DNA from: Flectonema sp. DT1601
Taxonomy: Eukaryota > Euglenozoa > Diplonemea > Diplonemida > Diplonemidae
DNA: 64,000 nucleotides
Direction: 5' to 3'
Assembly (NCBI GenBank): GCA_964019425.1
Contig: OZ025806.1
Location: 367,374-431,373 of the forward strand
Shown one piece after another: positions 22,735-34,200 of the stretch; positions within the stretch are counted from its first letter, which is position 1; each line of letters starts with the position of its first letter. The translations under genes and the position numbers were made by a program. The notes beneath the pieces are model-generated. The model saw only the letters and a list, made by a program, of their open reading frames with translations. It did not search any database and was not told the DNA's origin.

Positions 22735-23957
22735 ATGACCGAAAATGATGGAATTCGAGGATGTGGTGGAGCACTAAGCGGAAATAGAGTTTTCTGGCTA
22801 CCAGTAATAATAATACTGCTGCTGTGCTTCGGTAGTTTTATTCATCTTGAGGACAATAGTGATCCTGCGGTGGCAGTGGTTCCAACTAACGCTGTGGTTT
22901 TGAAAGTACCTGTGAAAACTCCTCCTCCGATCACCCCTTCATTCTCATACAATGAGTATCCTATAGACACACAGGAAGGTTGTGAGAAGGTCATTCGAGA
23001 GGGGATCGAAAACACAGCTACGATAAAGCTCCAGAATATTGATAAGCTCAGAACTCATTTTGAAGAATCGATGAGAGCTGGGGAACACCTCCGAACCTGC
23101 CACATTTCTGAAAAAAATCGTCAAAAAAAAAGAAAAGGTTCCCTTGGAATCTCAGCTAAAAAACGATATTGGATAGACTTGGGCGCAAGGGCGATGGATG
23201 TTACGAAAAATTTTAATTTACAATATCCGGGTGCTTCAGGGTTTATAAAGCATACCTTTGAACCAAATCCTTCATTCAGTCACCTATACAAAACCCATAG
23301 TGATATTTCCCACCACCAAGTCGCTGTAAGTATAGTGAACGATTCGTTACAGCTAAGTAATGCTGATGTTGGCTCCTCGATTGTAAAAAAAGCATCAAAA
23401 TCTGTAGCAGGACCCTCGATGTCTGTTCAAAGTATCAACTGGGTTGATTGGTTGGCTCGTACCGTTACTTCAGATGATTTTGTTGTTGTAAAAATGGATG
23501 TCGAGTTTTGTGAGTTCGGAATCATTAATTTGTTGTTGCAATCATCAGCAATCACATTGATTGATGAACTACTACTTGAGTGTCATTATAAAACAAGAAA
23601 ATCTAGAAAATACATACCAGCAGAGGGAGAAGAGGAACCAATTTCCAGAACTGATTGTAAGAATTTTGTTCACCTCATTGAGCTTTCTGGAGTTGTGGCT
23701 ATTAATTGGTCAAAAGTATGTTTTTTTTTCCTTTCAATCTTGGGAAGAAAACGTTGGTAGTTTCTTTTGCTTTCTTTGTCCCGTCTTCCCCATCCGCCTC
23801 CCCATCCGCCTCCCCAGCGTCATCCGTCGTGATCGTTTTGTTGGGGCTGTTGAAAACAGTATGGGAAAAAAAAAAAAAAAAATAGAAAAATTTTCACGCT
23901 GATCAATATGCCGCATCACATGGAGGTTTTCAGGTTTGTGTTGTTTTTTGTAATTAA
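22735..23957 (+). CDS. membrane-anchored FkbM-family methyltransferase-like protein (2 exons)
   Basis: Proposed exons are 22735-23715 and 23886-23957 (phase 0), ~350 aa. After a short cytosolic N-terminus, VFWLPVIIILLLCFGSFIHL forms one transmembrane anchor, as in a type II Golgi/ER protein. The C-terminal domain has the FkbM/Methyltransf_21 pattern: RYWIDLGARAMD (SAM-binding loop, Gly-poor), HTFEPNPSFS, QVAVSI, then DDFVVVKMDVEFCEFGII. The last exon adds HADQYAASHGGFQ, a conserved-looking tail, before TAA. The start at ATG 22735 follows an apparent splice acceptor at 22700, so an upstream exon (ATG 22558) may lengthen the protein. The substrate is unknown; a sugar or other O-methylation target in the secretory pathway is an inference. 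Confidence 0.7.
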
Positions 23958-24253
23958 CTTCCATCTAACCTTTGAATGAGAGAAGAAACCTTTACGGTAA
24001 AGTCTCCTGAAATATTAAAAAAACAACTTCCGACAGGCTACGTGACAACCCTGAAGATTACTAGACTTACACAGAGCCAATGAGTTGGTGTGGACCCCCA
24101 ACTCTCTATTAGTACTTTCAATGGTAAATCGTAACTGAAAAACTTGACCGTTGATATGAAAACTGATTACTTCACTTCGTCTCACAAGATCCAACACCAG
24201 AAGTCTGGGGCTTGTCATTATGCCGCCCTTGCACGTTGAACAACGATACACTC

Positions 24254-24289
<36 letters not shown>

Positions 24290-24292
24290 ACC
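23958..24292. other. intergenic, no gene seen
   Basis: 3' flank of the methyltransferase gene, with a T-run at 24257-24287 just before the structured repeat. I see no coding signal. Confidence 0.5.
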
Positions 24293-24455
24293 GACATAGT
24301 CGGGGAAGAAACTATTCAGATTGAAAGCCGGTATTTCTTACGGTCATGAATTACTTTCCCCCGTGCGACAGGATTTTGTCTGCGTTTCAACGAAAAAAAA
24401 TAAAAAAACGGTACGTTCAACGAAATATAAGGCTAATCTGAATGGTTTTTTTTTT
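24293..24455 (+). repeat. structured intergenic repeat, copy 1
   Basis: Starts with the hairpin CCGACATAGTCGG, then GGAAGAAACT and ATTCAGATT-GAAAGCC. About 110 bp later come GGCT-AATCTGAAT, able to pair with the first arm. The same order of motifs occurs at 63434-63512 with a different but still pairing inner stem. It could be a small structured RNA or a fossil repeat. Confidence 0.45.
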
Positions 24456-24746
24456 TTTTTTTTTTTTTTGTACTATTGCAAAACTAACACTTCAAATGCT
24501 GAATGGATAGATAATTATTAAAAAAATTTAACTCTTTGTTGTAATTTTTTTTTACATTTTTAATCTTTTAATTTTTTTTTAATTATTAATTATTGTTATT
24601 CACATTCTCCCCCTCAGGTGCTCAACTATGTTCACGTCTGTGTAGTGGAATCAGTTTTTTTTTTGGATTTCCTTCTTTTAGTAAAAAAAAGAATCAAAAA
24701 AAAAAAAAAAAAAAAAAACTTAATTTTCTCTTCCTCCTCGTCAGGT

Positions 24747-25519
24747 ATGTTAACTACGGTAGTTATACTGCTTGCTACAGTTGGACAGATACAATCAACT
24801 TTGCAAAGATGTGGAACATCTTATTTAGATGCCGTGCCTTGTCACTTCATGAAACCTGGTGACACCTGCAATGTTGATAGATGGTTGTTAAGGTTACGAG
24901 AACAGGTATCAAATTACCCTCTTCGAGCCAAACTGACGTGTTTTTCTTCAATTAAAAACATCAGCAACAACAACAACAACAACAGGCAATCACAATTGAA
25001 AATGTTGAGCTTCCCAATCAAGATGTTCAGCTTCATAGAAAATTGCTAACATCTTTATTCGAAGCTGAAAAACAGATATGCGAATGCAAGTTCGGAACTG
25101 TCTCGGACGCTGATGAAGTTTGTAGCGTGTCTACGAATTGTTTTTTAAGACCTGATTCATGCTATGCCGATAGTTATCCAAAACAATCAAATGCTGATTA
25201 CAATAAAACAGACGTCTGTCAAGACCAACACATATGTGCGATGATTGTTAGTTCTGCTAGAGCTTTGTTTCTTGAAATCGTTCTTGAACTGAATCCCTTT
25301 CCCAATGATCCGGATTTCTCTGTTTTAGAATGTATTGAAGTGTGGCAGACTTGTATCTTCAATGTTCGCTCTTGTCACGAACATCTCTGCTCTTTAGGAT
25401 TTACCAATAACGGTACCTGTCCATCGATTACGTTTTGCGACTTGGTATCTGCAAGTGCTTCCGGTTTTGGTATTTCTTTACTACTGTTTGTCGTTGCTGT
25501 TACAGTTGTTTTGATGTGA
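24747..25519 (+). CDS. small Cys-rich surface protein, probably lipid-anchored or single-pass (2 exons)
   Basis: Exons 24747-24905 and 24986-25519 (phase 0; GTATCA..CAACAACAG), 230 aa. The N-terminus MLTTVVILLATVGQIQS is a good signal peptide. The body carries more than a dozen cysteines (CECKFGT, CSVSTNC, CYADSY, CQDQHIC, CIEVWQTC, CHEHLC) and N-glycosylation sites (NKTD, NNGT), fitting a disulfide-rich extracellular domain. The C-terminus GFGISLLLFVVAVTVVLM is a hydrophobic tail right at the end, preceded by small residues (SASAS), which is typical of a GPI-attachment signal. A TCAG acceptor lies 3 nt before the ATG, so the 5' UTR may contain an intron. The family is not recognised. Confidence 0.75.
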
Positions 25520-25855
25520 AGGGAAAAAAAAAAAAAAATGTGTGAGCATTGGCATTGTTTTTTTCCCTGTTAAAATGCGTTACTGAGCTGGGTGCTATAA
25601 CCATGATTTACACTTTTTTATAACTGTAGTACATACTTGTACCACTTTAAATGGTAGTAGGGATTATTTCTCGTGAGGAAAATCCACACAATTTTATTTA
25701 AAGAAATTATTCCTTTTTTTTTTACAATATTATTATTATTATTATTATTATTTGTTTAAGTTTTGTTACCTACTGAACTCCCTTACGGGATGTCATGATG
25801 AGTGATTGAATTCCTTCTTCCCTAATATTTATTATTTTGAAAGGAGTACTTCAAC
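25520..25855. other. intergenic region, no gene seen
   Basis: A/T-rich spacer with a short (ATT)n microsatellite at about 25733-25752. No coding or RNA signal is recognised. Confidence 0.5.
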
Positions 25856-27476
25856 ATGTCTATGGGAGTCGTAACCCCCCTCCGGAGGGAGGGAATCCCT
25901 GGAGAAGGCAGTGGTAACAATCAACTGGCTGAGGTGATGACTGAAATGTTTGACGCACATTTAGATAACAGAAATGGAATTGATTCTCTGATGAAAAGTT
26001 TAAGAGAAGCAGAAGGTCAGTTGCAAGATGCCATTCAACAAGAAGCGGATTGCAGAGCTGATGTTAAAGTCAGACAGATGGAAGCTGATAAGATGACTGG
26101 TGCTCAAGATAAAAAGATTACCACTCTAGACAGAGAGTTACAAGCATTAGTTATCCAACGTGATGAAAAAGATCGAACTCTACACAAACTAGAAGCAGAC
26201 CTCCAAGGAGCTTTAGCGAGAGTATCACAGACTGGACACACGACTCATGATGCTGAGCAACTACTTCAGCAATTGCAAGAACTTGAAGAACGTGAAAAAC
26301 ATCTTCGCAAGTTAGAAAATCGATTAATATGTTGTGAAGAATTACGACTAGAGGGATCAAAGACATTAGACGCCTTACGAAATGAACACGAACACCTTAG
26401 TCAAGTTCAAGGAACTTACTACCAAAGTGTACGTGGGCAGATGGAAGATAATCAAAGAATAGCTGACCAACTTACTTTACAATTAAAGGATCTCTCTGAT
26501 AAAAGAGAACATCTGTCTTCAACATCTCGTGAGACTGCAGCTTCAAAAAAACAAACCGAAGATTTATACCAGCAATTAACCAACGTAAAAGGTGTCTTGG
26601 AAACAGATTTGAAGAAAAGTCAATCAGCGATGGCTCGTGGAGAGCAGGAGCTCAACTTATTCATGTCAGAGTTGCTAGGACAACACACACCACCATATAA
26701 GTTATTTTGTAAGATGGAGGAGACGATGATGCTTTTAAAGGCTGCAGCCATCAATCTGGATTCTGATCATTCTTTCATCGGAGAGATAAATGACAAGGCT
26801 GGTTTCATGTCTAGCGATGTTGATTTCCGTGGACTTCAATCTTTTTGCGATGCCTTTAGATACATCAGAGGACAAGTAGAATGTCATTACGGAGTTCAAC
26901 CTGATCATGAGCGTTGGCTTCTAAGTGGGGACGAGATCGTTTTTGAAGAAGTCGAACCCCTCTTGTCTGCTCTCAAGCAGCTTGTTACCTGTTATGATAT
27001 GGTCTGTTTCTTTTTGGTTTTGTTTTTGTGCTTTTAGTCAAAATGGAATAGGAATGGAAAAAAAAAAACAAAAAACAAAACAGATGGCTGACGATGCTAA
27101 ACTCGAGATTCCATTTACAAAAGAAATCATTCGCAACAGCAGCCATTTGTTGAACCTAATCCAAGAAACAGCCTTGAAGTATCAGGAAATTGAAAACGCT
27201 CGTGAGGAAGAACTCAGAAACGTCCAACGTGCAAAGTATGAAATTCTTTTTTAGGCTGTCGAATTTTCACCAGATTTGGTAATAAAAAACAATAAAAACA
27301 GAGATATGAAAAAGCGAGAGCGCCTAGCTAAAAAATACGCTCCTAGACAACGAGATCCTTACAGTCGAGCGCCGGCAATGCAACAAGTTCGAAGCGGTAG
27401 CGTTGGCACTGCACACAGAGGGATTTCATATGCAGGAAACACAGAAAGAAATGTGTCTCCAAGTAGAGCGCACTAG
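25856..27476 (+). CDS. coiled-coil protein of unknown function (3 exons)
   Basis: Exons 25856-27001, 27084-27235 and 27302-27476 give ~490 aa. The first intron is phase 0 (ATG/GTCTGT) and the second phase 2 (AA/GTATGA). Residues ~40-290 are almost continuous heptad-rich helix (DSLMKSLREAEGQLQDAI and LEEREKHLRKLENRL), with Gln/Glu/Lys/Leu dominance. A more globular segment follows (~300-380, GVQPDHERWLLSGDEIVFEE). Exon 3 is a basic tail (KDMKKRERLAKKYAPRQRD), possibly for nucleic-acid, tubulin or membrane-surface contact. No family is recognised. A structural or cytoskeletal role is an inference from the coiled coil alone. Confidence 0.8.
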
Positions 27477-28145
27477 TGCTTTATATGTGTTTTTTTCTCC
27501 TCTTTTTTTTCTTTTTTCCCCTTTCTAAATAACTGTACTCACAAGCCGACCATTGCGACTGGTCGGATCCATAGATTTTCCTTTTTTACAATTGTTATTA
27601 ACTACGCTGTGCCTTTTCTTCTTTTTTTTTTTTTCAATCTTATTTTTTTTAGATAGCCTTGTTTGTTGTTATTTGAGCTTGTATATAAAAAACGAAAATT
27701 GAAAACGAAAAAAAAAAAAAGATTTTTATAAAAGAAAATAAAAAAAGAAGAAAACAAGAAATGAAAAAAAACACACTCTCCAACCCAATGTTGTTTGCAT
27801 GAGGAAAAAAAAAAAAAAAAAAAAAAAAATAGCAATCGGTAAAAACCTACTTACTAAAAAAAAGGTGTTTGACACTCCGCTGCCCACAATTATATTTTTC
27901 CACTCGTTAAACGTGTCTTCGGGAGCAAAATAACATATCTTTTGGGGGGAATGAGATAGTCACCGTAATTGCTACTTACGGGAAAAAAAAAAAAAAATTC
28001 TTTGTCTGTATTCTCTTGTTATGTCGAAAAGTTCTGCAGTATATTCCTGTGCGTTTTTCTTTAAAAAAAAAAATGCAACTGAAGTTCTATTTTACCCTCA
28101 CATCTCTCTTAGTAGGAGGTACTGAGGTCTGATGTACCGAGTGAA
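27477..28145. other. intergenic region, no gene seen
   Basis: A/T homopolymer-rich spacer; a C/T-rich tract lies near 27490-27520. The short minus-strand frame at 27602-27835 is a poly-Phe/Lys artefact of T/A runs. Confidence 0.55.
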
Positions 28146-30833
28146 ATGGCTGCCGTACCTGCTGAACGAGGAGCTTCCTGTCAAACATGTGAGTTAGGCC
28201 TTCAGGCTATCCGAAGAGACGTAGCTGTCAAGCAGACTAGTAGTGTACTTAGTCATTCCTTGTTGGCAAAGGTGGTTAGGACCAAATTGACTTGCCCAGA
28301 GTTAATTAATGCCTTGCTCTTACACGATGACAAGAAGAATGATTTCTTTCCGAAAGTAAACTCATCGAAACTGGTGTCTTTGATAAAGAAATCTACCGTC
28401 GACACCAAAACGGCTCTCATTGATGCCTTGTTGTTTCATAGTAATCCGACATTACGAATTCAAGATCCAGTGAGAAGAATATCTATACCCGGAATTGAAC
28501 TTAATAGAATATTTTCGAAAAATAAAATTATTGTGTGTCCTCAGCATTCAGTTATTAATGGATTGAGTGACGTCAATGTTGTTATTTCTTCAAAGGTTAA
28601 TCATCTTGACAGAGAAGGACCTGCGAATTCAGCAAACAACACCACCGACACCAACACCAACACCAACAGCAACAGCAACAGCAGCAACGACAGTACGGAA
28701 TCTGATCCAGAAGAGAAAAAAGGAATTTCATACATACAGCTAAGCAGTGACAGCATCACTAATAACACTTTAGTACGAAGTATTGATACTCTCATGTTAG
28801 ACCTCAATAGTAATGATGCAGCAGAGGTCACTGTACCTCCATACAGGGATGACAATACTAACGCAATTCTCGTTTCAAAAGAGACTGACGAAGATGGTAA
28901 AGGAATGTTTCAGTATTCTACTCCTATGTATGAAAAAAAAGTAAAATTTATAGGAAAATCATTCGACAGCAGAACAGCTGAAGATATCCATGAGTGGACC
29001 GAGTTATTCGCATCTGGGATAGAATCACCGACATTCACAAGGCCGGGTGCTGTTCATTTCTTTAAAATGGCATCGTACCTCTTATCGGAATTAAAAATTG
29101 ATAAATTTAGACTTGTAAGCTCTATGAGTTTGATGATGATGAGCAAGGTTATATCTGCACAAGTTCCCGAGTACTTGAGAGCAGCTGTCAACACTCTGAA
29201 GGTTAAAAATAACGATCCAATGGTTAAAACAGAACTAACAAAACACTTAGGACAATATTGTATTCTCCAAGCTGCTCAGATAGTGACAGCGGAATTGCAG
29301 TCAACTTTATTTACTGAGTTGGGTGAGAAGACACGAAGAGCTTTAATGAGAAAAGTTTTTTCACATTTACATAATTTAGATTTCCTGTTCCATTCTGGAA
29401 GAAGTTCTGGATGCGTCTGTCGTATAATAGAAAGAGGATCATCTGCCATTCAATTGACAATATCTGCTTTGGTATTTGAGTTTATTCCAAATGTCTTGGA
29501 GTTGGCGTTAATGGAAAGAATGCTAAGACGAAACTTAGGACCCGTCATTGCAAAAACATCTACTGCGACGCTGGTTCTATACACAGCATGGACTCTTCGA
29601 TTAAACCACTACTCATCTAGAGAAAAGCAAAATGTGAACAGATACGACAACATCGCAAGTGGACGGCTGTATGACTCGCTTTCTAATCATCAAATAGTCA
29701 AACTTTATAACGGCACAGATACAGAAATAAAACGATTAGACAGAGCACAACAGGCACTCGGTAACGCTTCTATCTCATACAGGAAAGCTATCTCTCTGAC
29801 AAACATTGGACAGCGGTTAATCCTAACTGGTGGAATCTCATTGATGCTTCATCAGCTAGCTTCTGGAGTATTACGAGGACAACTTACATTTGGTGATTTG
29901 TTCTTATTCAAAGCCTACATACTACAAGTTAGAAAACCAATTGAAGCGATGGGATTTATGTATAGAAAGACCCGCCAAGGAATGACTGATTTATCAAATT
30001 TATTTCAACTGCTAACGGAAGTCAAGCCTTATATAACTGACCCAAAGAATCCTCAAAAACTACCGATTCGAGTGACTCAAACAAAGGGTGGAAAAGGAAA
30101 GAATGGAAGGATAGAGATTAAGGGAGTTGATTACAACTATTCAAGAAGTTCTAAGATGGCCTTGAAATCATTAAACTTAGCGATCAGAGCAGGTGAAAGT
30201 GTTGGGATTGTTGGTGAGTCTGGATCAGGGAAGTCAACGTTATCGAAACTCCTTAGCCGATTACTTGAACCCACGAGCGGATCAATTTTTATCGACGGAG
30301 TAGACATAACAAAAATATCATTAAAATCACTGAGAGATGAATTAGTCGTCGTACCTCAGGAACCTCTTTTGTTTAACGACACGATTGCTTATAATATTGG
30401 GTATGGACGACCTAAGGTTGGACGATACGAAATTGAGGACGCCGCCATCAAAGCAAGAATCCACGACACAATCAGATCACGTCCTGAAGGATACCACACA
30501 ATAGTAGGACAGTCGGGTGTTAAACTTAGTGGAGGAGAACGACAGAGATTATCATTAGCAAGAGCTCTATTAAAGAATCCTAGAATACTTATATACGATG
30601 AAGCAACAGCAGCACTAGACCCTGCTACTGAGTTGGGGGTAGTTAGTAGTATTTTATGTTTACCTCATAACCCCACTTCTATTATTATTACTCATAGATT
30701 ATCATCTATAAGGAACGTTGATCGTATCGTTGTATTATCTGGAGGACGGATATCAGAATCGGGAACACACGAACAGTTACTGAGAAGCAATGGGAGGTAC
30801 GCGGCTATGTGGAACCAACAACAAGGTTTCTAA
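28146..30833 (+). CDS. ATM1: Atm1/ABCB7-type mitochondrial ABC half-transporter
   Basis: Single exon, 895 aa. The transmembrane part carries the Atm1 family block FLFHSGRSSGCVCRIIERGS followed by IQLTISALVFEFIPNVLEL. This family exports a glutathione-linked sulfur species from the mitochondrial matrix for cytosolic Fe-S assembly. The nucleotide-binding domain is complete: Walker A GESGSGKS (from residue ~690), Q-loop VPQEPLLFNDTI, signature LSGGERQ (~794), Walker B ILIYDEAT (~816), D-loop ALDP, H-loop THR. The first ~290 residues replace the short targeting sequence usual in the family. They are Ser/Asn/Thr-rich (a TNTNTNSNSNSS-like run near residue 170) and have no clear transmembrane segment. 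Whether a mitochondrial presequence lies at the very N-terminus is not obvious. Confidence 0.9.
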   Translation: MAAVPAERGASCQTCELGLQAIRRDVAVKQTSSVLSHSLLAKVVRTKLTCPELINALLLHDDKKNDFFPKVNSSKLVSLIKKSTVDTKTALIDALLFHSNPTLRIQDPVRRISIPGIELNRIFSKNKIIVCPQHSVINGLSDVNVVISSKVNHLDREGPANSANNTTDTNTNTNSNSNSSNDSTESDPEEKKGISYIQLSSDSITNNTLVRSIDTLMLDLNSNDAAEVTVPPYRDDNTNAILVSKETDEDGKGMFQYSTPMYEKKVKFIGKSFDSRTAEDIHEWTELFASGIESPTFTRPGAVHFFKMASYLLSELKIDKFRLVSSMSLMMMSKVISAQVPEYLRAAVNTLKVKNNDPMVKTELTKHLGQYCILQAAQIVTAELQSTLFTELGEKTRRALMRKVFSHLHNLDFLFHSGRSSGCVCRIIERGSSAIQLTISALVFEFIPNVLELALMERMLRRNLGPVIAKTSTATLVLYTAWTLRLNHYSSREKQNVNRYDNIASGRLYDSLSNHQIVKLYNGTDTEIKRLDRAQQALGNASISYRKAISLTNIGQRLILTGGISLMLHQLASGVLRGQLTFGDLFLFKAYILQVRKPIEAMGFMYRKTRQGMTDLSNLFQLLTEVKPYITDPKNPQKLPIRVTQTKGGKGKNGRIEIKGVDYNYSRSSKMALKSLNLAIRAGESVGIVGESGSGKSTLSKLLSRLLEPTSGSIFIDGVDITKISLKSLRDELVVVPQEPLLFNDTIAYNIGYGRPKVGRYEIEDAAIKARIHDTIRSRPEGYHTIVGQSGVKLSGGERQRLSLARALLKNPRILIYDEATAALDPATELGVVSSILCLPHNPTSIIITHRLSSIRNVDRIVVLSGGRISESGTHEQLLRSNGRYAAMWNQQQGF

Positions 30834-31235
30834 AGTTTTTTTTTTTTAAACGCGCGCTAACCAAAGAAGGAGCCTTCACCCTTCTCGCTAAATACGAAAG
30901 TCAGACGGAGGTTTAATATGTAGTTATGTTAACCATCGCTTGTGACAGCAAAAATTATTTAAAAAAAAAAAAAAAAAAATCACCTTCGATTCAAAGGAGG
31001 AATGTCGGACAGAGAGCTGTTTGTCGTCGGTCGAATTTATTTTTTTTTGCCTTTTTTTTTTTTCTTCTTCTTTTTGGATTCTGATATTCTTTAACTAGGT
31101 TAGAAAATTTCAAAAATCGAATGCTTTTCCAAAATTAGAAAAGAACCGTCTCTCTGGTTCTGTGTATTGTTTTGTTTAGTTTATTTGATTGTTTATATAT
31201 CTTTCCTTTAAAATAAATAGTACCTCCCCTTAGAG
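30834..31235. other. intergenic region, no gene seen
   Basis: A/T-rich, with an A-run at 30960-30980. No coding or RNA signal is recognised. Confidence 0.5.
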
Positions 31236-34200
31236 ATGTCGTTGCCTGGTATTCAAAGCCCATCACCAATACCTGTAAAGCTCCCCTCAGCTGATGGTAA
31301 GATATCGCTCGACGTTGTTAAATATTTAATTGGTGGAAATGATATTTCACACAGAACTGATAGAAGAATAAAAACACAACACCAAAGCACTGAAGTTGAA
31401 AAGAGCGATGAAAAGGATATTATGAAAAGATTATTGAGTGAAGCTAGAGACCCAGATTCATTCGTGGCAAGCGTTCTAAAAGTCAGTCAGGTAGGAACAG
31501 AAGCTACGCCTCCGGCAATGATCCCGAGAGAGTATTGGATCTACAGTGAAAATCCTTTATCTCACGCATTTGGGTCTTCTAATACAGCTTTCTTTGATCA
31601 AAAATTGAGTATTTGGAAAAAAAAAATTTTTCCCTCTGAAAAGCCATCATCCAGAACAGAAGTTATACTTTTAGCAAAAACACTTGATATGATGTTATCC
31701 AAAGTAGATATAAGTGTGGTGAGCGATACAGAAAAGTGTTACTCGGCAGAAAGTTCTGACTACAACACGACTTTTAAAAAACTGTTGGAAATATACAACG
31801 TTGGTTTTGGTGAACTCATACGTCAGGTTTACGTTCAGTGCGCTGAGAGAGGAGTAGTGTTGGATGGTATTCGAAATTTGTACGCAGATTATTCGAGTAA
31901 TTGTCTTGAAATTATTGCGTTTTTAAAATCTCAAGTTAGATCTTCGAAGTCTAAGTTAAAACAAGCAGCTGATCAAGTGACCAAGGCAACCTCAGCAGCT
32001 AAAGCAGCCAGATATGAGTCAATGTTGATCGGGATCGAACTGAAACAACTAACTGCAAATAATGAATCTTTATTATTGAAAATAAAAAATCAATCAGCCT
32101 TGGAAAGAAGAGCATCGTTAATGAAGTCATTCTTAACAAATCAACAATCAAGAAACGCTATGCTACTTCAACTAGGAAATGATAATAGTAGGGAATTACA
32201 CGGAAATTCTCTTCAGGAATGTGTTGAGGAAGATGAATCTAGCGATGGTCATTCTACGCAACCAACGAAAGGAAATGAAAGGATGAATTCTGAAAAGGAA
32301 ATAAAAAAAATGAATTCAATGCATCGTAACGACGCAAGTAATCGATCTCTTAAAAAAAAAAAGTTAACATCTCAATCCACACAAACGCTAACAGATGACG
32401 TGTGGGATCAGCCGCTCTACAATTCCTTAGTCTCATTCTGTGACATGGTAAGGAAGACGGTAACTGCAACTGAAGAGGTGACTCCATTGTATTCTTGTTT
32501 AGTATTTAACAATCCTTTAGAAAGTGCTAAATGGGCTCAGAAGAAGATGAAAAAAATTATTGAGGAATACGTCTCCACAGCTGATGGACAGACGAATGAA
32601 AATACTGAGTCTGATGAGGGAGTGATTGGGTCATTTACGATAACGAAAAAAGTGCTTTCGGAGACTCTGGAAGATGTCACCGTTACCTTAAAGGAGATAG
32701 TCACTCGGTTGACATCGTTTTACTCATCGGCACAGTTTAAAGCAAAAATTCAAGGACTACTAAGACAAGATACGAATAGAATTCAAAAAGTACTGACAGT
32801 TGAGGATCTGGTCCCCACCACTGAGACGGGAACCGTATCTTCACTTCAACCTCCTCGTTCATCAGAAGTTTGTCCTCTCTGTGTCAGACCTCCAGAGAAA
32901 GAATTCACTACCTCACTTGTTGATTCAAAAAAAGTTCATTCAGAAGGATCCATGAAGCCTCAAAAAGAGTTAGGAAAACAAACTCCAAACCAAGCTGCTG
33001 TTGATGAGCTGTTGGAAAAACTTCGACTGTCGGAAGAAAAATCAAAACAACTCGAGAATGACATGACTGATACATTAGCTAAAGTCGAACATGCGGAAAG
33101 AAATGCGACAGCAATGGAGAAGCAGATGAATGCGAGTATTGAAACACTGAGAGAAACAGTATCAGATCAAAGAAGAATGTTAGACTCTCAAGCAAGTGAT
33201 CTCCAACATCGAAAACTAGAGAACATCGTTAATAAAAAAGTTCAGGAAATGAAAGCTGAAAAAAAAGCTTTGCAGCAGATTCCGAGAAGTCCGACACCAC
33301 CAACTACAGCACCTCCAAATCGAGTGTCCGTTGAACATGTGATTGATAAGGTTAAGCCTTCAGTGAACACGTCACCACCACCAGAACCAATTACTGAACA
33401 TAAAAAACCTCCTTCTACTGTCTCACCTGATCCAGTTGTTAAAAAGCCTCGTACAAAAATTACTTCTCAACCTTCGAAAATTAGAAATAGAAAACCACAA
33501 CCAACACCAACCCAAACTCCCGCTGTAAAAAAACCAAAAATCAATCAAAAAGAAATACCAAAGATCTCTGAAGCTAATCAAGATGAATTCGAAAAAGATG
33601 ACATTCTGATTGAGGATGATAACCAAAGTCAAGCTAGAGATGAGGACACAGTCGATGAAGACGAACGTTCTAACTACAGTTCAGAGCCTGCTCCCTCCTC
33701 AATGGCATCTAAAGAGGCTGAGATTGATCCTCCGCAAAAAGATATGTTTATTGACATTGGACAGGTGGTACCTAACACTGGAGTCCTCCCCCGTCGTAGA
33801 GGAACTCTCAATAGAGAAACGACTCATCGACTGGCTAAAAAATTATCTCCTCAGGAACGCGCTGCCGAACTAGCTGTTCACAAAGAACGTCGAAGAAGAG
33901 AATTAGTCGCTGCTAAGAATGTTCAAATGTCTCATATTCTTGAGAATGCCGGAAATACAAAACCAAAAACTCAACTTTGGCTCCTTCGTCAGGTGAACTC
34001 ATTTTACAGAGCAAAGGCTATTGCGGATATGGTATGGATTTCTATTTTAAATTCTTCCTCCTTCTGTCCGACTTCACTTTAAATGATGACAACGTTTACA
34101 AAACACTCTCGTTCTTCTGACTCATGTTTGATGAGCCATTGTAAATCATGCTTCTGCAATTCTGAGGATCTGTTTTTCTTCTTCTTCTGTCTTTGAGAAT

